Shown here piece after piece: positions 35,841-44,890 of a stretch of 64,000 nt of DNA. The translations under genes and the position numbers were made by a program. Each line of letters begins with the position of its first letter. Within the stretch, counting starts at the first letter, position 1. Source of the stretch: Verrucomicrobiota bacterium (GTDB lineage Bacteria > Verrucomicrobiota > Verrucomicrobiia > Limisphaerales > Pedosphaeraceae); contig JAJPHR010000077.1 of NCBI GenBank assembly GCA_021325145.1, positions 62,001 to 126,000 of the forward strand, in the 5' to 3' direction. The notes beneath the pieces are model-generated. The model had not been told where the DNA came from, did no database searches, and was given only the letters and a program-made list of their open reading frames with translations.

Positions 35841-37040
35841 ATGAAACCACCAGTAAAAGTTTTTTTCGGAACTGTCACCGCATGTTGTCTCGCGCTGCAA
35901 GTTGGCGCACAGAGCAATGCGGATCAAAGTCGGACCCGCGATCGGGATGAGGTTCAACTCTTCCACAAACTGCCCCGTCTGGGTCAGGTCGAGGAGGCAA
36001 AAAAGATCATCGGCCTGGAAGTCCGCGATTCCCAGGGCCAAAAGGTGGGCAAGATCAAGGACATGGCCGTGGATTTGGAAGCCGGCCGCATTGCGGAAGT
36101 GCTCGTCGCCAGCGGTGGCGCGCTCGGAGTGGGCGAAAAGGTTTATGCCCTGCCGCCGGAATTGTTCGCGCATGACGAATCGAATTCGTTCGTCCGCGTG
36201 AACCTGGATCAGGCCCGGCTCAACTCCGCCCCCGTGTTCGATTATTCCAAGTGGGGTGAATCGGTCGAAAGCGCCCGGGTGGCGCAAGTTTATCAATACT
36301 ACAACATCCAGCCCTGGTTCGCGGTGAATGGTCAACCCGCCGTAAACCACATTGTTCAGTCGCATGATCGTCTCGGCTATCTCAAGCCCGCCGACAAGCT
36401 GATTGGGTTTTCCGCCCGCAATCTGAACGATGAAAAGCTGGGCAAGGTGGAAAATCTCATGATCGACCTGCCGGCGGGGCGGGTGGTTGAAGTGGTCCTC
36501 GGCACCGGCGGCTTCCTGGGCATGGGCGATGAATTATGCGCAATTCCTCCGGGAGCCTTGCACTACAACGCCGACCACAGCGGGGTTTTGCTCGATACCA
36601 CCAAGGATGCCCTGAAGGCCGCGCCACGCTTCAAGTCTCGCGATTGGCCGGATGCCAGCCAGCCCGACTATGTCGTGGGCGTGTATCGTTATTACAAGGT
36701 CGAGCCGTACTTCAATACCGATGCGGACAACACCGCCGAGAACGTCCGCGATCGCAACGGCGGCACTCTTACCCCCATGAACCAAAGCAATCGCCCGGCC
36801 GACATCGACCTCACCGCCCGCATTCGCAAGGACATTATGTCCGCGGAGAATCTCTCCATGAATGCGCGCAACGTGAAAGTCATCACCGTCGATGGCAAGG
36901 TGACCTTGCGCGGCCCGGTCAATTCGGAGGAAGAGAAGATGCGCATCGGCCAGATCGCCGACCGCCTGGCGGAGAAGCAAAACGTCGATAATCAGCTCCA
37001 GGTCAAACAGGGTTCTGCTGCGACGCATTCCGAGAATTAG
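35841..37040 (+). CDS. Exported protein with two PRC-barrel domains and a BON domain
   Basis: A 399-residue protein with a signal peptide (TVTACCLALQVGAQ, cleavage near residue 24). The first PRC-barrel (about 55-120) reads IIGLEVRDSQGQKVGKIKDMAVDLEAGRI. The second (about 185-245) repeats the pattern as LIGFSARNLNDEKLGKVENLMIDLPAGRV. The C-terminal BON domain (about 325-390) has KVITVDGKVTLRGPVNSEEE. PRC-barrels bind partners or RNA and BON domains bind membranes or ligands, so an envelope or stress role is likely. It is followed by another stress-type gene on the same strand after about 120 bp. Confidence 0.85.
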   Translation: MKPPVKVFFGTVTACCLALQVGAQSNADQSRTRDRDEVQLFHKLPRLGQVEEAKKIIGLEVRDSQGQKVGKIKDMAVDLEAGRIAEVLVASGGALGVGEKVYALPPELFAHDESNSFVRVNLDQARLNSAPVFDYSKWGESVESARVAQVYQYYNIQPWFAVNGQPAVNHIVQSHDRLGYLKPADKLIGFSARNLNDEKLGKVENLMIDLPAGRVVEVVLGTGGFLGMGDELCAIPPGALHYNADHSGVLLDTTKDALKAAPRFKSRDWPDASQPDYVVGVYRYYKVEPYFNTDADNTAENVRDRNGGTLTPMNQSNRPADIDLTARIRKDIMSAENLSMNARNVKVITVDGKVTLRGPVNSEEEKMRIGQIADRLAEKQNVDNQLQVKQGSAATHSEN

Positions 37041-37159
37041 GTGCATTGGGTGGGGGCATCGCGCTGCGATGTCCCCGCCCGCGTCTCAACGGGCGGAACG
37101 AATGCACAAGTCATAGGATCAACTGAAATCGCTAACCAAAAAAAGAGAAAGGTAATTGT

Positions 37160-37717
37160 ATGTCAAAGAAATCCGTATTCTGCATCGCGACCACTCGCGG
37201 CCAGGCAGAACAAATCGTGGAAGAATTGAAAGACGCCGGCTTTTCGAACAATGACGTCTCCGTCTTGTTCCCGGACAAGGGCACGACCCGTGACTTCGCC
37301 CATGAGAAACACACCAAAGCGCCGGAAGGAATCGCCACCGGAGCGGGCACAGGCGGCGTGGTAGGTGGCGCGCTTGGCTGGCTGGCGGGGATTGGCGCGC
37401 TGGCTATTCCAGGCGTCGGACCGTTCATTGCCGCCGGGCCGATTCTGGCGGCGCTCAGTGGAGCCGCAGTAGGCGCCACCGTGGGTGGCATCGCCGGCGG
37501 GTTGATCGGGCTGGGCATTCCCGAGCTCGAAGCCAAACGCTACGAAGGCAAGGTCAAGGCGGGCAACATCCTGCTCTCGGTTCATACCGAGAACTCGGAT
37601 GAAATCGCCGACGCCGAGCGCATCTTCGAGGACGCCGGGGCCGAGGACATCTGCACCACCGGCGAATCGGCCGCGCCCAAAGACCGGGACGAACATGACC
37701 CCAGCTATGTCCTTTAA
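37160..37717 (+). CDS. Stress-type protein with ferredoxin-like N-terminus and glycine-zipper membrane region
   Basis: A 185-residue protein. The N-terminal 50 residues (KKSVFCIATTRGQAEQIVEELKDAGFSNNDVSVLFPD) look like the general stress protein 17M/YflT-like domain. The middle is a long glycine- and alanine-rich hydrophobic part (GTGGVVGGALGWLAGIGALA... GGIAGGLIGLG) that could insert in a membrane as glycine-zipper helices. The C-terminal part, KAGNILLSVHTENSDEIADAERIFEDAGAEDI, repeats the ferredoxin-like pattern. A terminator hairpin follows at 37833. Function unknown; stress response inferred from the domain family. Confidence 0.75.
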   Translation: MSKKSVFCIATTRGQAEQIVEELKDAGFSNNDVSVLFPDKGTTRDFAHEKHTKAPEGIATGAGTGGVVGGALGWLAGIGALAIPGVGPFIAAGPILAALSGAAVGATVGGIAGGLIGLGIPELEAKRYEGKVKAGNILLSVHTENSDEIADAERIFEDAGAEDICTTGESAAPKDRDEHDPSYVL

Positions 37718-37832
37718 CAATGTCGAACCAACCACAAGGCGGAAGGTTCGTCCGGCGGTTCTGATCGCGCTCGGAACCGTCTGAGAAACACGGTCTGAAA
37801 CGGCCAAAGGCCTCCTCGGACCATGTTTAAGC

Positions 37833-37863
37833 AGCCAGCCGGCGCAAAATGCGTCGGCTGGCT
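37833..37863 (+). terminator. Intrinsic terminator candidate
   Basis: AGCCAGCCG and CGGCTGGCT form a perfect 9-bp stem, with a further inner CGCA/TGCG pairing, followed by CGCTCTTTACC. It lies 116 bases after the stress-type gene and fits as its terminator. Confidence 0.6.
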
Positions 37864-38042
37864 CGCTCTTTACCGGCATGAATTCCATTCAGCCATCCAA
37901 TTGATTCGATTAATAGTCTTTTACTCCGTTGCAAAAAAATTTGTGGCAAAAACCCTGCTGTCACCTATTTGCAACGGGCATCCAATCTTCCGTGACTACT
38001 GTGGGCAGCCGTCTTCGGCTGAGGAAGTTGCCGCGATGACGA

Positions 38043-40094
38043 ATGGAAAGCAGATCGAATATGGATTTTTTGCAGGAAATTTTTACAGGCAGTCAGATCA
38101 ACGGAATTCAACGCGACCGCACTCTGGGCGGCACCGCCGCGCCGCTTCCAAATGCCCTCCTGGCCCAGGCGATGGACAGTCTCGCGGTGGGCATCTTGAT
38201 CTGCGACACCACTTCGCCGGGCTGTCCCATTGTGCACGCTTCACGCGGCTTCACTGTCATCACCCGATACAGCGGCGCGGCGATCATGGGACAGAATATC
38301 AATTTTCTGTTTAGTTCGGAGAATGATCCGGCGGCAATGGATGCAATTCGCGAGGCGGCGCTTTATGGCTGGGCGTTCCAGGGCGAGTTTCTTTGTGCCC
38401 GCAACGGTGCGAACGCCATTTGGTGCGAACTCACGCTCACACCCGCTCCGGCGGTGGACGGCTTGCCGCGCCACTTGATCGTCCTGCTGACGGACATTAC
38501 CGCTCGCAAGCGCGGGGAGGAACAGACCCGCGAGGCCGAAGCCAGGTATCGCGGCATGTTCGAGAACGCGGTGGAAGGCATCTATCAAAGCACGCCGGAT
38601 GGCCGTTATCTGGCGGTGAATCCCGCCCTGGCCAGGATGTATGGCTATAACAGCCCGGAGGAACTTTTGTCTCAGGTGTCCGACATCAGCCACCAGGTTT
38701 ATGTCGATCCCATGTTCCGCGAACGTTTTCAACGGGAGGTCGAGCAATTTGGCGAAGTGCGCGGCCTCGAGTACGAAGTGCGCCGGCGCGATGGCAAAGT
38801 CATCTGGATTTCCGAAAGCGCGCGCGTCGTGCGCGATGCCCAAGGCGCGGCGCGCTACTACGAGGGCTTCATCGACGACATCACGCCGCGCAAGGAAGCG
38901 GAGCAGGCCCGCGCGCGATTGGAAAAGCAAATGAATCACGCGCAGAAAATGGAAGCCATCGGGACCATGGCCGGCGGGATCGCCCATGATTTCAACAACA
39001 TTCTCTGCGCCATGCTGGGGTTAACCGAGCTTGCCCTCGCCAACAACCAGGTAACGGGTCTCACGCGGCAAAATTTGGAAGCAGTGCTTCGTTCCGCCGG
39101 GCGGGCCAAGGATTTGATCAAGCAAATCCTCACCTTCAGCCGGCGCGGCGACGGCGAACGCGCGCCGGTCAGGCTAAGCGCCATTCTCAAGGAATGCGTG
39201 AAGCTGCTCAACGCCACGCTCCCTTCCACGATCCAAATCAGCGCCAACGTGGAAACAACCGAAGACACAGTCGTCGTCGATGCCACCGAAATGCACCAGG
39301 TGATGATGAACCTCGGCACCAACGCCGCGCATGCCATGCACGCAAAGGGCGGGCGGCTCGAATATGTGATCCAAGGGGTCGAGTTGTCGCGGGACCAAAC
39401 GGCTCAACTCACTCCGCTTCGCCCTGGGCCGCACGTTTGTCTGACCGTGCGCGACAACGGCCACGGCATGAGCCGGGAAGTCATGGATAATATTTTCGAT
39501 CCTTTTTTCACCACCAAACCAGCCGGCGAAGGCACGGGTTTGGGGCTGGCGCTTGTGCACCGAATTATCAACCAGTGCGCCGGCCATATCGAAGTGGAAA
39601 GCAAGGAGGACCTCGGCACGACGTTCCGGATTTACCTGCCGCGGGCGGAGAAGGCCGCAGTGACTTCAACGCCCGCCAAAAACCAATTGCTGCCGGGCCG
39701 GCATGAACGCCTGCTGGTGGTGGACGATGAAATTCTGATCCTGGGCATGCTGCAGCAGCATCTCCGCAAGATGGGTTACCGCGTAATCACGCGCGCGGAC
39801 AGCACCGCGGCGCTGGACACGTTCCGCGCCGATCCGGGCAAATACGACCTGGTCATCACCGACCATACCATGCCCTGCATGCTCGGCGCTGAGCTGGCCG
39901 AAAAACTGGGTGAGATTCGCCGGGATGTGCCGGTGATTCTCATGACCGGGCTGAATCGAACGCCCAGTTTCGCGGGCTCGCATTACGCCTCGCGCCGCGC
40001 CGTGATCACCAAGCCGCTGGATTTTCTGGACCTCTCGCATCACTTGCGCCGATTTCTGGACAAGCCAGGCAGCGCCAGCGGCGAAGGGGGCTGA
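38043..40094 (+). CDS. PAS-PAS hybrid histidine kinase with receiver domain
   Basis: A 683-residue soluble kinase. The first PAS domain (about 40-155) has the LOV-like frame but Ile86 replaces the flavin-binding cysteine in GQNINFL (LOV consensus GxNCRFLQ), so light sensing via a cysteinyl adduct is not expected. A second PAS domain (about 165-285) with GMFENAVEGIYQSTPDGRYLAVNPALARMYGY precedes a coiled linker. The kinase has His315 in GGIAHDFNNIL, N-box NLGTNAAHAM and GTGLGLALV; the IAHDFNN type often works with sigma-54 regulators. The C-terminal receiver has Asp607 in VITDHTMPCMLG. The ATG at 38043 was chosen; another at 38061 is possible. It stands alone. Confidence 0.93.
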   Translation: MESRSNMDFLQEIFTGSQINGIQRDRTLGGTAAPLPNALLAQAMDSLAVGILICDTTSPGCPIVHASRGFTVITRYSGAAIMGQNINFLFSSENDPAAMDAIREAALYGWAFQGEFLCARNGANAIWCELTLTPAPAVDGLPRHLIVLLTDITARKRGEEQTREAEARYRGMFENAVEGIYQSTPDGRYLAVNPALARMYGYNSPEELLSQVSDISHQVYVDPMFRERFQREVEQFGEVRGLEYEVRRRDGKVIWISESARVVRDAQGAARYYEGFIDDITPRKEAEQARARLEKQMNHAQKMEAIGTMAGGIAHDFNNILCAMLGLTELALANNQVTGLTRQNLEAVLRSAGRAKDLIKQILTFSRRGDGERAPVRLSAILKECVKLLNATLPSTIQISANVETTEDTVVVDATEMHQVMMNLGTNAAHAMHAKGGRLEYVIQGVELSRDQTAQLTPLRPGPHVCLTVRDNGHGMSREVMDNIFDPFFTTKPAGEGTGLGLALVHRIINQCAGHIEVESKEDLGTTFRIYLPRAEKAAVTSTPAKNQLLPGRHERLLVVDDEILILGMLQQHLRKMGYRVITRADSTAALDTFRADPGKYDLVITDHTMPCMLGAELAEKLGEIRRDVPVILMTGLNRTPSFAGSHYASRRAVITKPLDFLDLSHHLRRFLDKPGSASGEGG

Positions 40095-40128
40095 GTTGCC
40101 AGCAAGCCCGGCAGGGCGAAAGAGAATG

Positions 40129-40150
40129 GCCCGCCGATTTATCGGCGGGC
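40129..40150. terminator. Bidirectional terminator between convergent genes
   Basis: GCCCGCCGAT pairs perfectly with ATCGGCGGGC across the two-base centre TT (realistically a 6-base loop). It lies between the converging kinase and glutaminase-like genes and suits both. Confidence 0.65.
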
Positions 40151-40181
40151 AACCAGGCTGCGGATGAATTTCTGAAAAGAC

Positions 40182-40889
40182 TTAAAGCGTTTCTCGCTGG
40201 GCCTGCACAAAGGCGCACACCAGCGGATGCGTAACCCCGCGCAAGGCGGAACGTTCCGGCTGAAAAAGCGTGGCGACGAAAAACGGGTGGCCTTCGAGTT
40301 CCAACACGCGGACGTCCCCTTCGCGGTCGTGTCCGGTGAAGCGCAGCCGGCCATCGTCCAGCCGGTCCTTGTAGGCGGGATTGAGTCCAAACCGGCAGCG
40401 ATATTTCTCAGACACTTCGGCCTCGCCATAGATTTTTCGGATGCGCGAATTCTCCCGCAACACAATCCGGCCTTCCGCTTCCACCAATGCGCAGGCGAGC
40501 AGCGAGACCAGCGGCATCGTGGCGGTTGGATTTGTCTCCGTGTGATCGGCGTCGCGCAACCCGAGGACGTTGCGCGCGTATTCGATTAACGCATGTTGAA
40601 ACCCGCCGCACGTGCCCAGAAACGGCATCGGGCGTTCGCGCGCAAATTGGATCGCTCGCAACGCTCCGTCCATGCTGGCATAGGGACTCGCCGGAACGCA
40701 CCAGAGTCCGTCGAAATTGCCCAACCGCGTTTGCGCATCGTCAGTCAGCGTGCCGGTGGGCAGCCAGGTTGCTTCCACCTGGCATGGCCCGGTTTTTTCG
40801 GCGGCCAGGGCCAGCGCCTTGGGGATCGCTTGATGCGCGGGAACCTCGGCGTTGTAGTCGCCGATTAAGCCGATGCGCAGTGTTTTCAT
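40182..40889 (-). CDS. CTP synthase C-terminal region-related class I glutamine amidotransferase
   Basis: A 235-residue protein resembling the glutaminase half of CTP synthase without the synthetase half. The nucleophile elbow FLGTCGGFQHA carries Cys94, and His and Glu partners are expected in the C-terminal ELEGHPFFVATLFQPE stretch, where GHPFF replaces the usual His-Pro-Glu order. The GLWCVPASPYASMDG stretch and KTLRIGLIGDYN start match the stand-alone family in which some members have selenocysteine in place of this cysteine; here it is an ordinary TGC/TGT codon. Role unknown. The ATG at 40889 was chosen over a GTG four codons earlier. It converges with the PAS kinase. Confidence 0.85.
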   Translation of the reverse strand: MKTLRIGLIGDYNAEVPAHQAIPKALALAAEKTGPCQVEATWLPTGTLTDDAQTRLGNFDGLWCVPASPYASMDGALRAIQFARERPMPFLGTCGGFQHALIEYARNVLGLRDADHTETNPTATMPLVSLLACALVEAEGRIVLRENSRIRKIYGEAEVSEKYRCRFGLNPAYKDRLDDGRLRFTGHDREGDVRVLELEGHPFFVATLFQPERSALRGVTHPLVCAFVQAQRETL

Positions 40890-40958
40890 TACCTTTGTCA
40901 CTTGGGCGGAGCGCAGAGCTCCTGCCCCGGCTCTGTGTTCCAGCGCCGAACCGCCACG

Positions 40959-42104
40959 TCACTTGGCCGAAAACTTGAAAATAATCGTGTTGCGGTAAAC
41001 TTCACCCGGTTTCAAGACCGTTGAGGGAAACTTCGGATGATTCGGGGAATCGGGATAATGCTGCGCTTCGAGGCAAAATCCGTTGCGAAATTGATACTTC
41101 CAGCCGCCTTTGCCCGTGAGCGAGCCGTCCAGGAAGTTGCCCGTATAAAACTGCACGCCCGGCTCGGTCGAAAGCACTTCCAGCACCCGGCCCGTGGTCG
41201 GCTCCGTTACTCGCGCCACGAGGCCCAACTTGCCCGCCGGTTTGTCCAACACAAAATTGTGGTCGTAACCGTTCCCGATCTTGATCTGCTCGTCGTTGTC
41301 GTTGATGTGCGCGCCAATGGTCGTTGGCTGGCGAAAGTCGAACGGTGTTCCCGCCACGGATCGCAACTCACCGGTCGGGATCAGCGTGCTGTCCACCGGC
41401 GTGAATTGGCTCGCGTTCAAATACATTTGGTGGCCGAGGACGTCGCCCTTGCCGGCCAGATTGAAATACGAATGCTGCGTCAGATTGATCACGGTGTCCT
41501 TGTCCGTGGTGGCGGTGTAATCCAATCGCAGCGCATCGTCGCTCGTCAACGTGTAAACCGCCGTGACCTTGAGCGTGCCGGGAAAACCTTCCTCGCCGTC
41601 CGGGCTGACGTAATTTAGTTCCAGCGCCGGGCCGTCGGGCGTGGCGAGCGATTTGGCCTGCCACACGACTTTATCGAAACCCTTGATGCCGCCGTGGAGG
41701 CAGTTTGGGCCATTGTTTACCGGCAACGTGTAAATGACTCCGTTCAGGGTGAACTTGCCCTTGGCGATGCGATTGCCGTAGCGGCCCACCATCGCGCCAA
41801 AAAACGGGCTGCTCTTGAGATAATCGTCCAGGTTGTCGTAGCCGAGCACCACGTCGCCGAAGTTCCCGTTGCGATCGGGCACTTTGATGGAGGTGACGAG
41901 GCCGCCATAGTTGCAAATCTGCGCCTCGACGCCGTGGGCGTTGCGCAAGGTGTAAAGGTCCACCGGTGTGCCGTCCCGGGTCTTGCCGAAGGGCGCCTTG
42001 CTGATTTGTCCTTCGCCGGACTTCCCCGCCGAGGCGCACCCCGCGAGGGCCACCGCGCTGAGCGCGGCTGCCAAAATGGTCAAATTGCCAATCATCATTT
42101 GCAT
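40959..42104 (-). CDS. Exported aldose 1-epimerase (galactose mutarotase) lipoprotein
   Basis: A 381-residue enzyme that interconverts alpha and beta anomers of galactose or glucose. The N-terminus is a lipoprotein signal (ALSAVALAGCAS, Cys23), so it is anchored on the outer face. The mutarotase core shows the GGLVTSIKVPDRNG start, RYGNRIAKGKF, the catalytic His in NCLHGGIKGFDK, the second His in TQHSYFNLAG and the catalytic Glu in TEPGVQFYTGNFLDG. Exported mutarotases prepare extracellular sugars for uptake. galE is 16 kb away and there is no transport gene beside it. The 5-codon upstream ATGs make the exact start slightly uncertain. Confidence 0.92.
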   Translation of the reverse strand: MQMMIGNLTILAAALSAVALAGCASAGKSGEGQISKAPFGKTRDGTPVDLYTLRNAHGVEAQICNYGGLVTSIKVPDRNGNFGDVVLGYDNLDDYLKSSPFFGAMVGRYGNRIAKGKFTLNGVIYTLPVNNGPNCLHGGIKGFDKVVWQAKSLATPDGPALELNYVSPDGEEGFPGTLKVTAVYTLTSDDALRLDYTATTDKDTVINLTQHSYFNLAGKGDVLGHQMYLNASQFTPVDSTLIPTGELRSVAGTPFDFRQPTTIGAHINDNDEQIKIGNGYDHNFVLDKPAGKLGLVARVTEPTTGRVLEVLSTEPGVQFYTGNFLDGSLTGKGGWKYQFRNGFCLEAQHYPDSPNHPKFPSTVLKPGEVYRNTIIFKFSAK

Positions 42105-42288
42105 GCTGTTCCTGATTCGTTGGTTGCGATGGTTCTTCCTTAACTCCGCCAGCGGCGCTTTCCAAGTTAAAGTTTAATGAATGAATGAGTCGCATCCAGT
42201 TCCAGGCGCAGGCGGAATTGAATGCGTTAACTAGGTTGCGCGTGGAAACGGAGATGGCGTCTCATTCTTCTTTCCGCCCTTTTCAAAC

Positions 42289-42915
42289 TCAAGGGCACTC
42301 ATCGCTCAAACCATTCAACCCTTCGTGATCGATCGTAAAAGCCACGGAGGCATGCCCGCTGGCATGCGTGATTTTTACGAGAAAAATGGTGTCATAATCA
42401 TTGCCTGGCCAGCCCGGCACCTGCGCCGGATCTCCGCCGTTGGCCTTGACCAAATCTTTTACAAATTGATCAAGCAGGCCATGCTCCCACGCGACAAAAA
42501 CGGTGGCGCTTTGGTATGCCGGTTTTTGCAGCTCAGTCTCAAGTCCCTGGATTTCCCGGTAGCCGAATTGCGTGTTGACCGGCAGGCTGCAGCGGATGGC
42601 GGTTGGTTCAATGGTCGCGAGAGGGCGCACATAATAATACGCGTTCGTGTCCACCTTTTGCGTGGGATTGGGCGCAAACACGAATTGCGGCGTGCCATAC
42701 TTCGTCAGCAGCACCTTGGGCAAAGCCAGGGCGCGATTGAGACCGCGGCAGGTCAATTGCCCCAGCCCGCCGGGCGGTTTCTCGCCATGCCGCAGGCAGA
42801 CGATGGTCTCGACCGTTTGCCCGGCAGCACCCGTTGACGGAACCGCATTGGTCTGTCCATCCGCGCGAACGGAAAGCGCCAATACAACCGCCACCATGCT
42901 GAAAAATATTCTCAT
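42289..42915 (-). CDS. Exported histidine phosphatase-like protein
   Basis: A 208-residue protein of the histidine phosphatase superfamily (branch 1/2-like). A signal peptide (FFSMVAVVLALSVRADG) precedes the phospho-histidine motif IVCLRHGEKP with Arg42, His43, and a C-terminal catalytic FVAWEHGLLDQFV. The short length and loss of other conserved loops suggest a divergent member, so the true substrate is unknown. It lies 184 bp upstream of the mutarotase gene on the same strand. Confidence 0.82.
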   Translation of the reverse strand: MRIFFSMVAVVLALSVRADGQTNAVPSTGAAGQTVETIVCLRHGEKPPGGLGQLTCRGLNRALALPKVLLTKYGTPQFVFAPNPTQKVDTNAYYYVRPLATIEPTAIRCSLPVNTQFGYREIQGLETELQKPAYQSATVFVAWEHGLLDQFVKDLVKANGGDPAQVPGWPGNDYDTIFLVKITHASGHASVAFTIDHEGLNGLSDECP

Positions 42916-43035
42916 GGCTTCACTCTGTTTTTTGGAATGATTTTTGTCCAGTTTGAATGGCTCCTGAATCTCAGCGCTTCCAATGAGCCCGGGCGGGCAA
43001 AAGAAAACAGCCCTCCGTTTTCCAGTGGAGCCGGC

Positions 43036-43896
43036 TTACGGAATGAATCTGATCACGACCGTGTTTAGCGGCCGCTCCGGCGGCGACTGGGCAATCGTGA
43101 TCGGCGCTACAAGCTCGACCGGATAAGGCTGGCGCACGGGGTAAACCATCCGCTGCGTTTGCGGCGCCCGGTCTGGTTGCGCAAACAAGGATGCTTTGGC
43201 GGGACTTGACGGAGCGGTAACGCTTGGTGCTGGGGTTGAGGCGAGAGTCCCCGAATCGGGTGCGATGGCGCTGGAATCAACCTGTGGCAGTGCGGGCACA
43301 ACCGGAGCGATTGCCGGCGTCGGTTCGCTGGTCACCAGTCCGGGAACCGTTGCGGCTGGTTGCGGTTGGGTGATCGAACCGGAAACATCCGTGTTGGGAG
43401 CGAAAGTGATCTGGATCGCGGGATCTTGAGCGGGCGTGGCGGACATCGTCAATGGCCGCGCGCCGGTAACTATATCGGCATCGTGTTGCAACATCGTAGC
43501 GATGGTGAAGCTGGAAATGCCCAAATCCCGTAGATACACAATCTCGTCCGCGCCCAAATTGAATGTGCCCGCGCTGTCGATGTAGGTCAGCATCACCCGC
43601 TCATCGATCCCGGCCTGGGCCATTTTGATTATTTCGCTTGTCCAGGCTGAAAATCGCGTCGGCGGTGAAGGAAACGGCGAGCTTTGGGGCGCCGAAACGT
43701 CCGGCGGACCGGCCATCAAAGTGGGCAACTGAATTGGAGCGGGAGCGGCTGGCGCTGGCGCGGCAGTCCGCGGTGCATTTTCACTCGTGGAGGGTTTGGT
43801 TTGGTCCTGGGCCAGCCCGCCTGAAACGGACGCCAACATCAGTGCCAGGGCCAGAGCCGGACCTCGATTCCGAGTCGATTTAAGCCACGTTTTCAT
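43036..43896 (-). CDS. Exported Pro/Ala-rich protein of unknown function
   Basis: A 286-residue protein beginning MKTWLKSTRNRGPALALALMLASVSGGLAQ, a signal peptide with cleavage near residue 30. Ordered part: FSAWTSEIIKMAQAGIDERVMLTYIDSAGTFNLGADEIVYLRDLGISSFTIATML, a short helical domain common in proteins of this phylum that links repeated EI(I/V) helices to a GIS loop. The rest is disordered Pro/Ala/Ser/Thr repeats. A longer upstream frame was rejected because the signal peptide starts at 43896. A structural envelope role is likely; function unknown. Confidence 0.65.
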   Translation of the reverse strand: MKTWLKSTRNRGPALALALMLASVSGGLAQDQTKPSTSENAPRTAAPAPAAPAPIQLPTLMAGPPDVSAPQSSPFPSPPTRFSAWTSEIIKMAQAGIDERVMLTYIDSAGTFNLGADEIVYLRDLGISSFTIATMLQHDADIVTGARPLTMSATPAQDPAIQITFAPNTDVSGSITQPQPAATVPGLVTSEPTPAIAPVVPALPQVDSSAIAPDSGTLASTPAPSVTAPSSPAKASLFAQPDRAPQTQRMVYPVRQPYPVELVAPITIAQSPPERPLNTVVIRFIP

Positions 43897-44108
43897 AAAG
43901 ACCGCATCGTTGCCTGTCCCAATGTTCACCCTGCGTTCCCTTAACAAAATGGACGCAGTTCCACCGGGCCGTATTCATGGCCCGAGCTTTCAAATTGACA
44001 GCCAGTTCCACCCAGAACAGGCTCGTGCCGGTACGTGTGCTCACTCAACCCCGCTCCGCTAGTGGAACAGAGCAGTGGGCTTAATCGTCAAAGAGAAAGG
44101 GATTATCG

Positions 44109-44837
44109 ATGACAGTTCGACGTTCCGTTTGGTGGGTGCCGCTCCTGGCCTTGGTTACGGCAACGGTTTTTGGCACCGGTTGCGTGACGAATGGGCGGCG
44201 CGTTCTGCTCAAGGAATACGGACCAACCATTCCCGCGCTGGCCACCCAGGATTTAAAAGGCGCAACCATTTGTCTAAAGGGTTTCGATTGCGCGCCGAAC
44301 CTGGTCAGCCTTGACCTGAAAACTCGACCCGACGAGCCGGATCAATACAAGTATGTGGAGTTTACGCCGGAACAGGAGCAGATCTGGACCAAAGACATGC
44401 GCGACCTGCAGAAGCGAACTACCAAAGCCGACGGGCAGGAAATCGGAAACATGCGCGGTGCGTTTGGCTCAGTGGGAAGCCATGTGTACGCGCTCAATGA
44501 CCTCGCCGTCTGGCTTGCGGATAGTCTGAAACTCGACCTGGAAGCGCAGGGGGCAAAAGTCGTGGATGCTTCGCAGGCCGCCACCGCCGATGTTTGCATC
44601 TCAGGCACGATCCAACTCTGTCGTGCGGATATGTATTTCAAGATCGCCGCTGAACTCGTGGTGGATATCGACGTGCAGCCCAGGCAAGGCGCTTTGCGCC
44701 ATAAGCAAATCCACACCCATGGCGAAACCCTGGCGGTATTGGCTTCCGAAGGTGAATATTATCATGGTTTCCGGGCATGCCGGCAGAAGTTCTCGATTCT
44801 CGCCACCCGCGAAATGGTGCAGGCCATGAAGCCGTAA
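44109..44837 (+). CDS. Lipoprotein of unknown function
   Basis: A 242-residue lipoprotein: basic start, hydrophobic core (VPLLALVTATVFGTGC) and Cys25 at the lipobox. The mature protein is soluble and balanced in charge with no repeats. Segments such as VISGTIQLCRADMYFKIAAELVVDIDV (alternating strands) suggest a small beta-rich fold. No family recognised. It converges with the ABC permease gene after about 50 bp. Confidence 0.7.
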   Translation: MTVRRSVWWVPLLALVTATVFGTGCVTNGRRVLLKEYGPTIPALATQDLKGATICLKGFDCAPNLVSLDLKTRPDEPDQYKYVEFTPEQEQIWTKDMRDLQKRTTKADGQEIGNMRGAFGSVGSHVYALNDLAVWLADSLKLDLEAQGAKVVDASQAATADVCISGTIQLCRADMYFKIAAELVVDIDVQPRQGALRHKQIHTHGETLAVLASEGEYYHGFRACRQKFSILATREMVQAMKP

Positions 44838-44890
44838 GCTATTTTCAGGTTCACAAGGAGAGAAAACCGAGTCCTCATCTCTCGTCGGCG

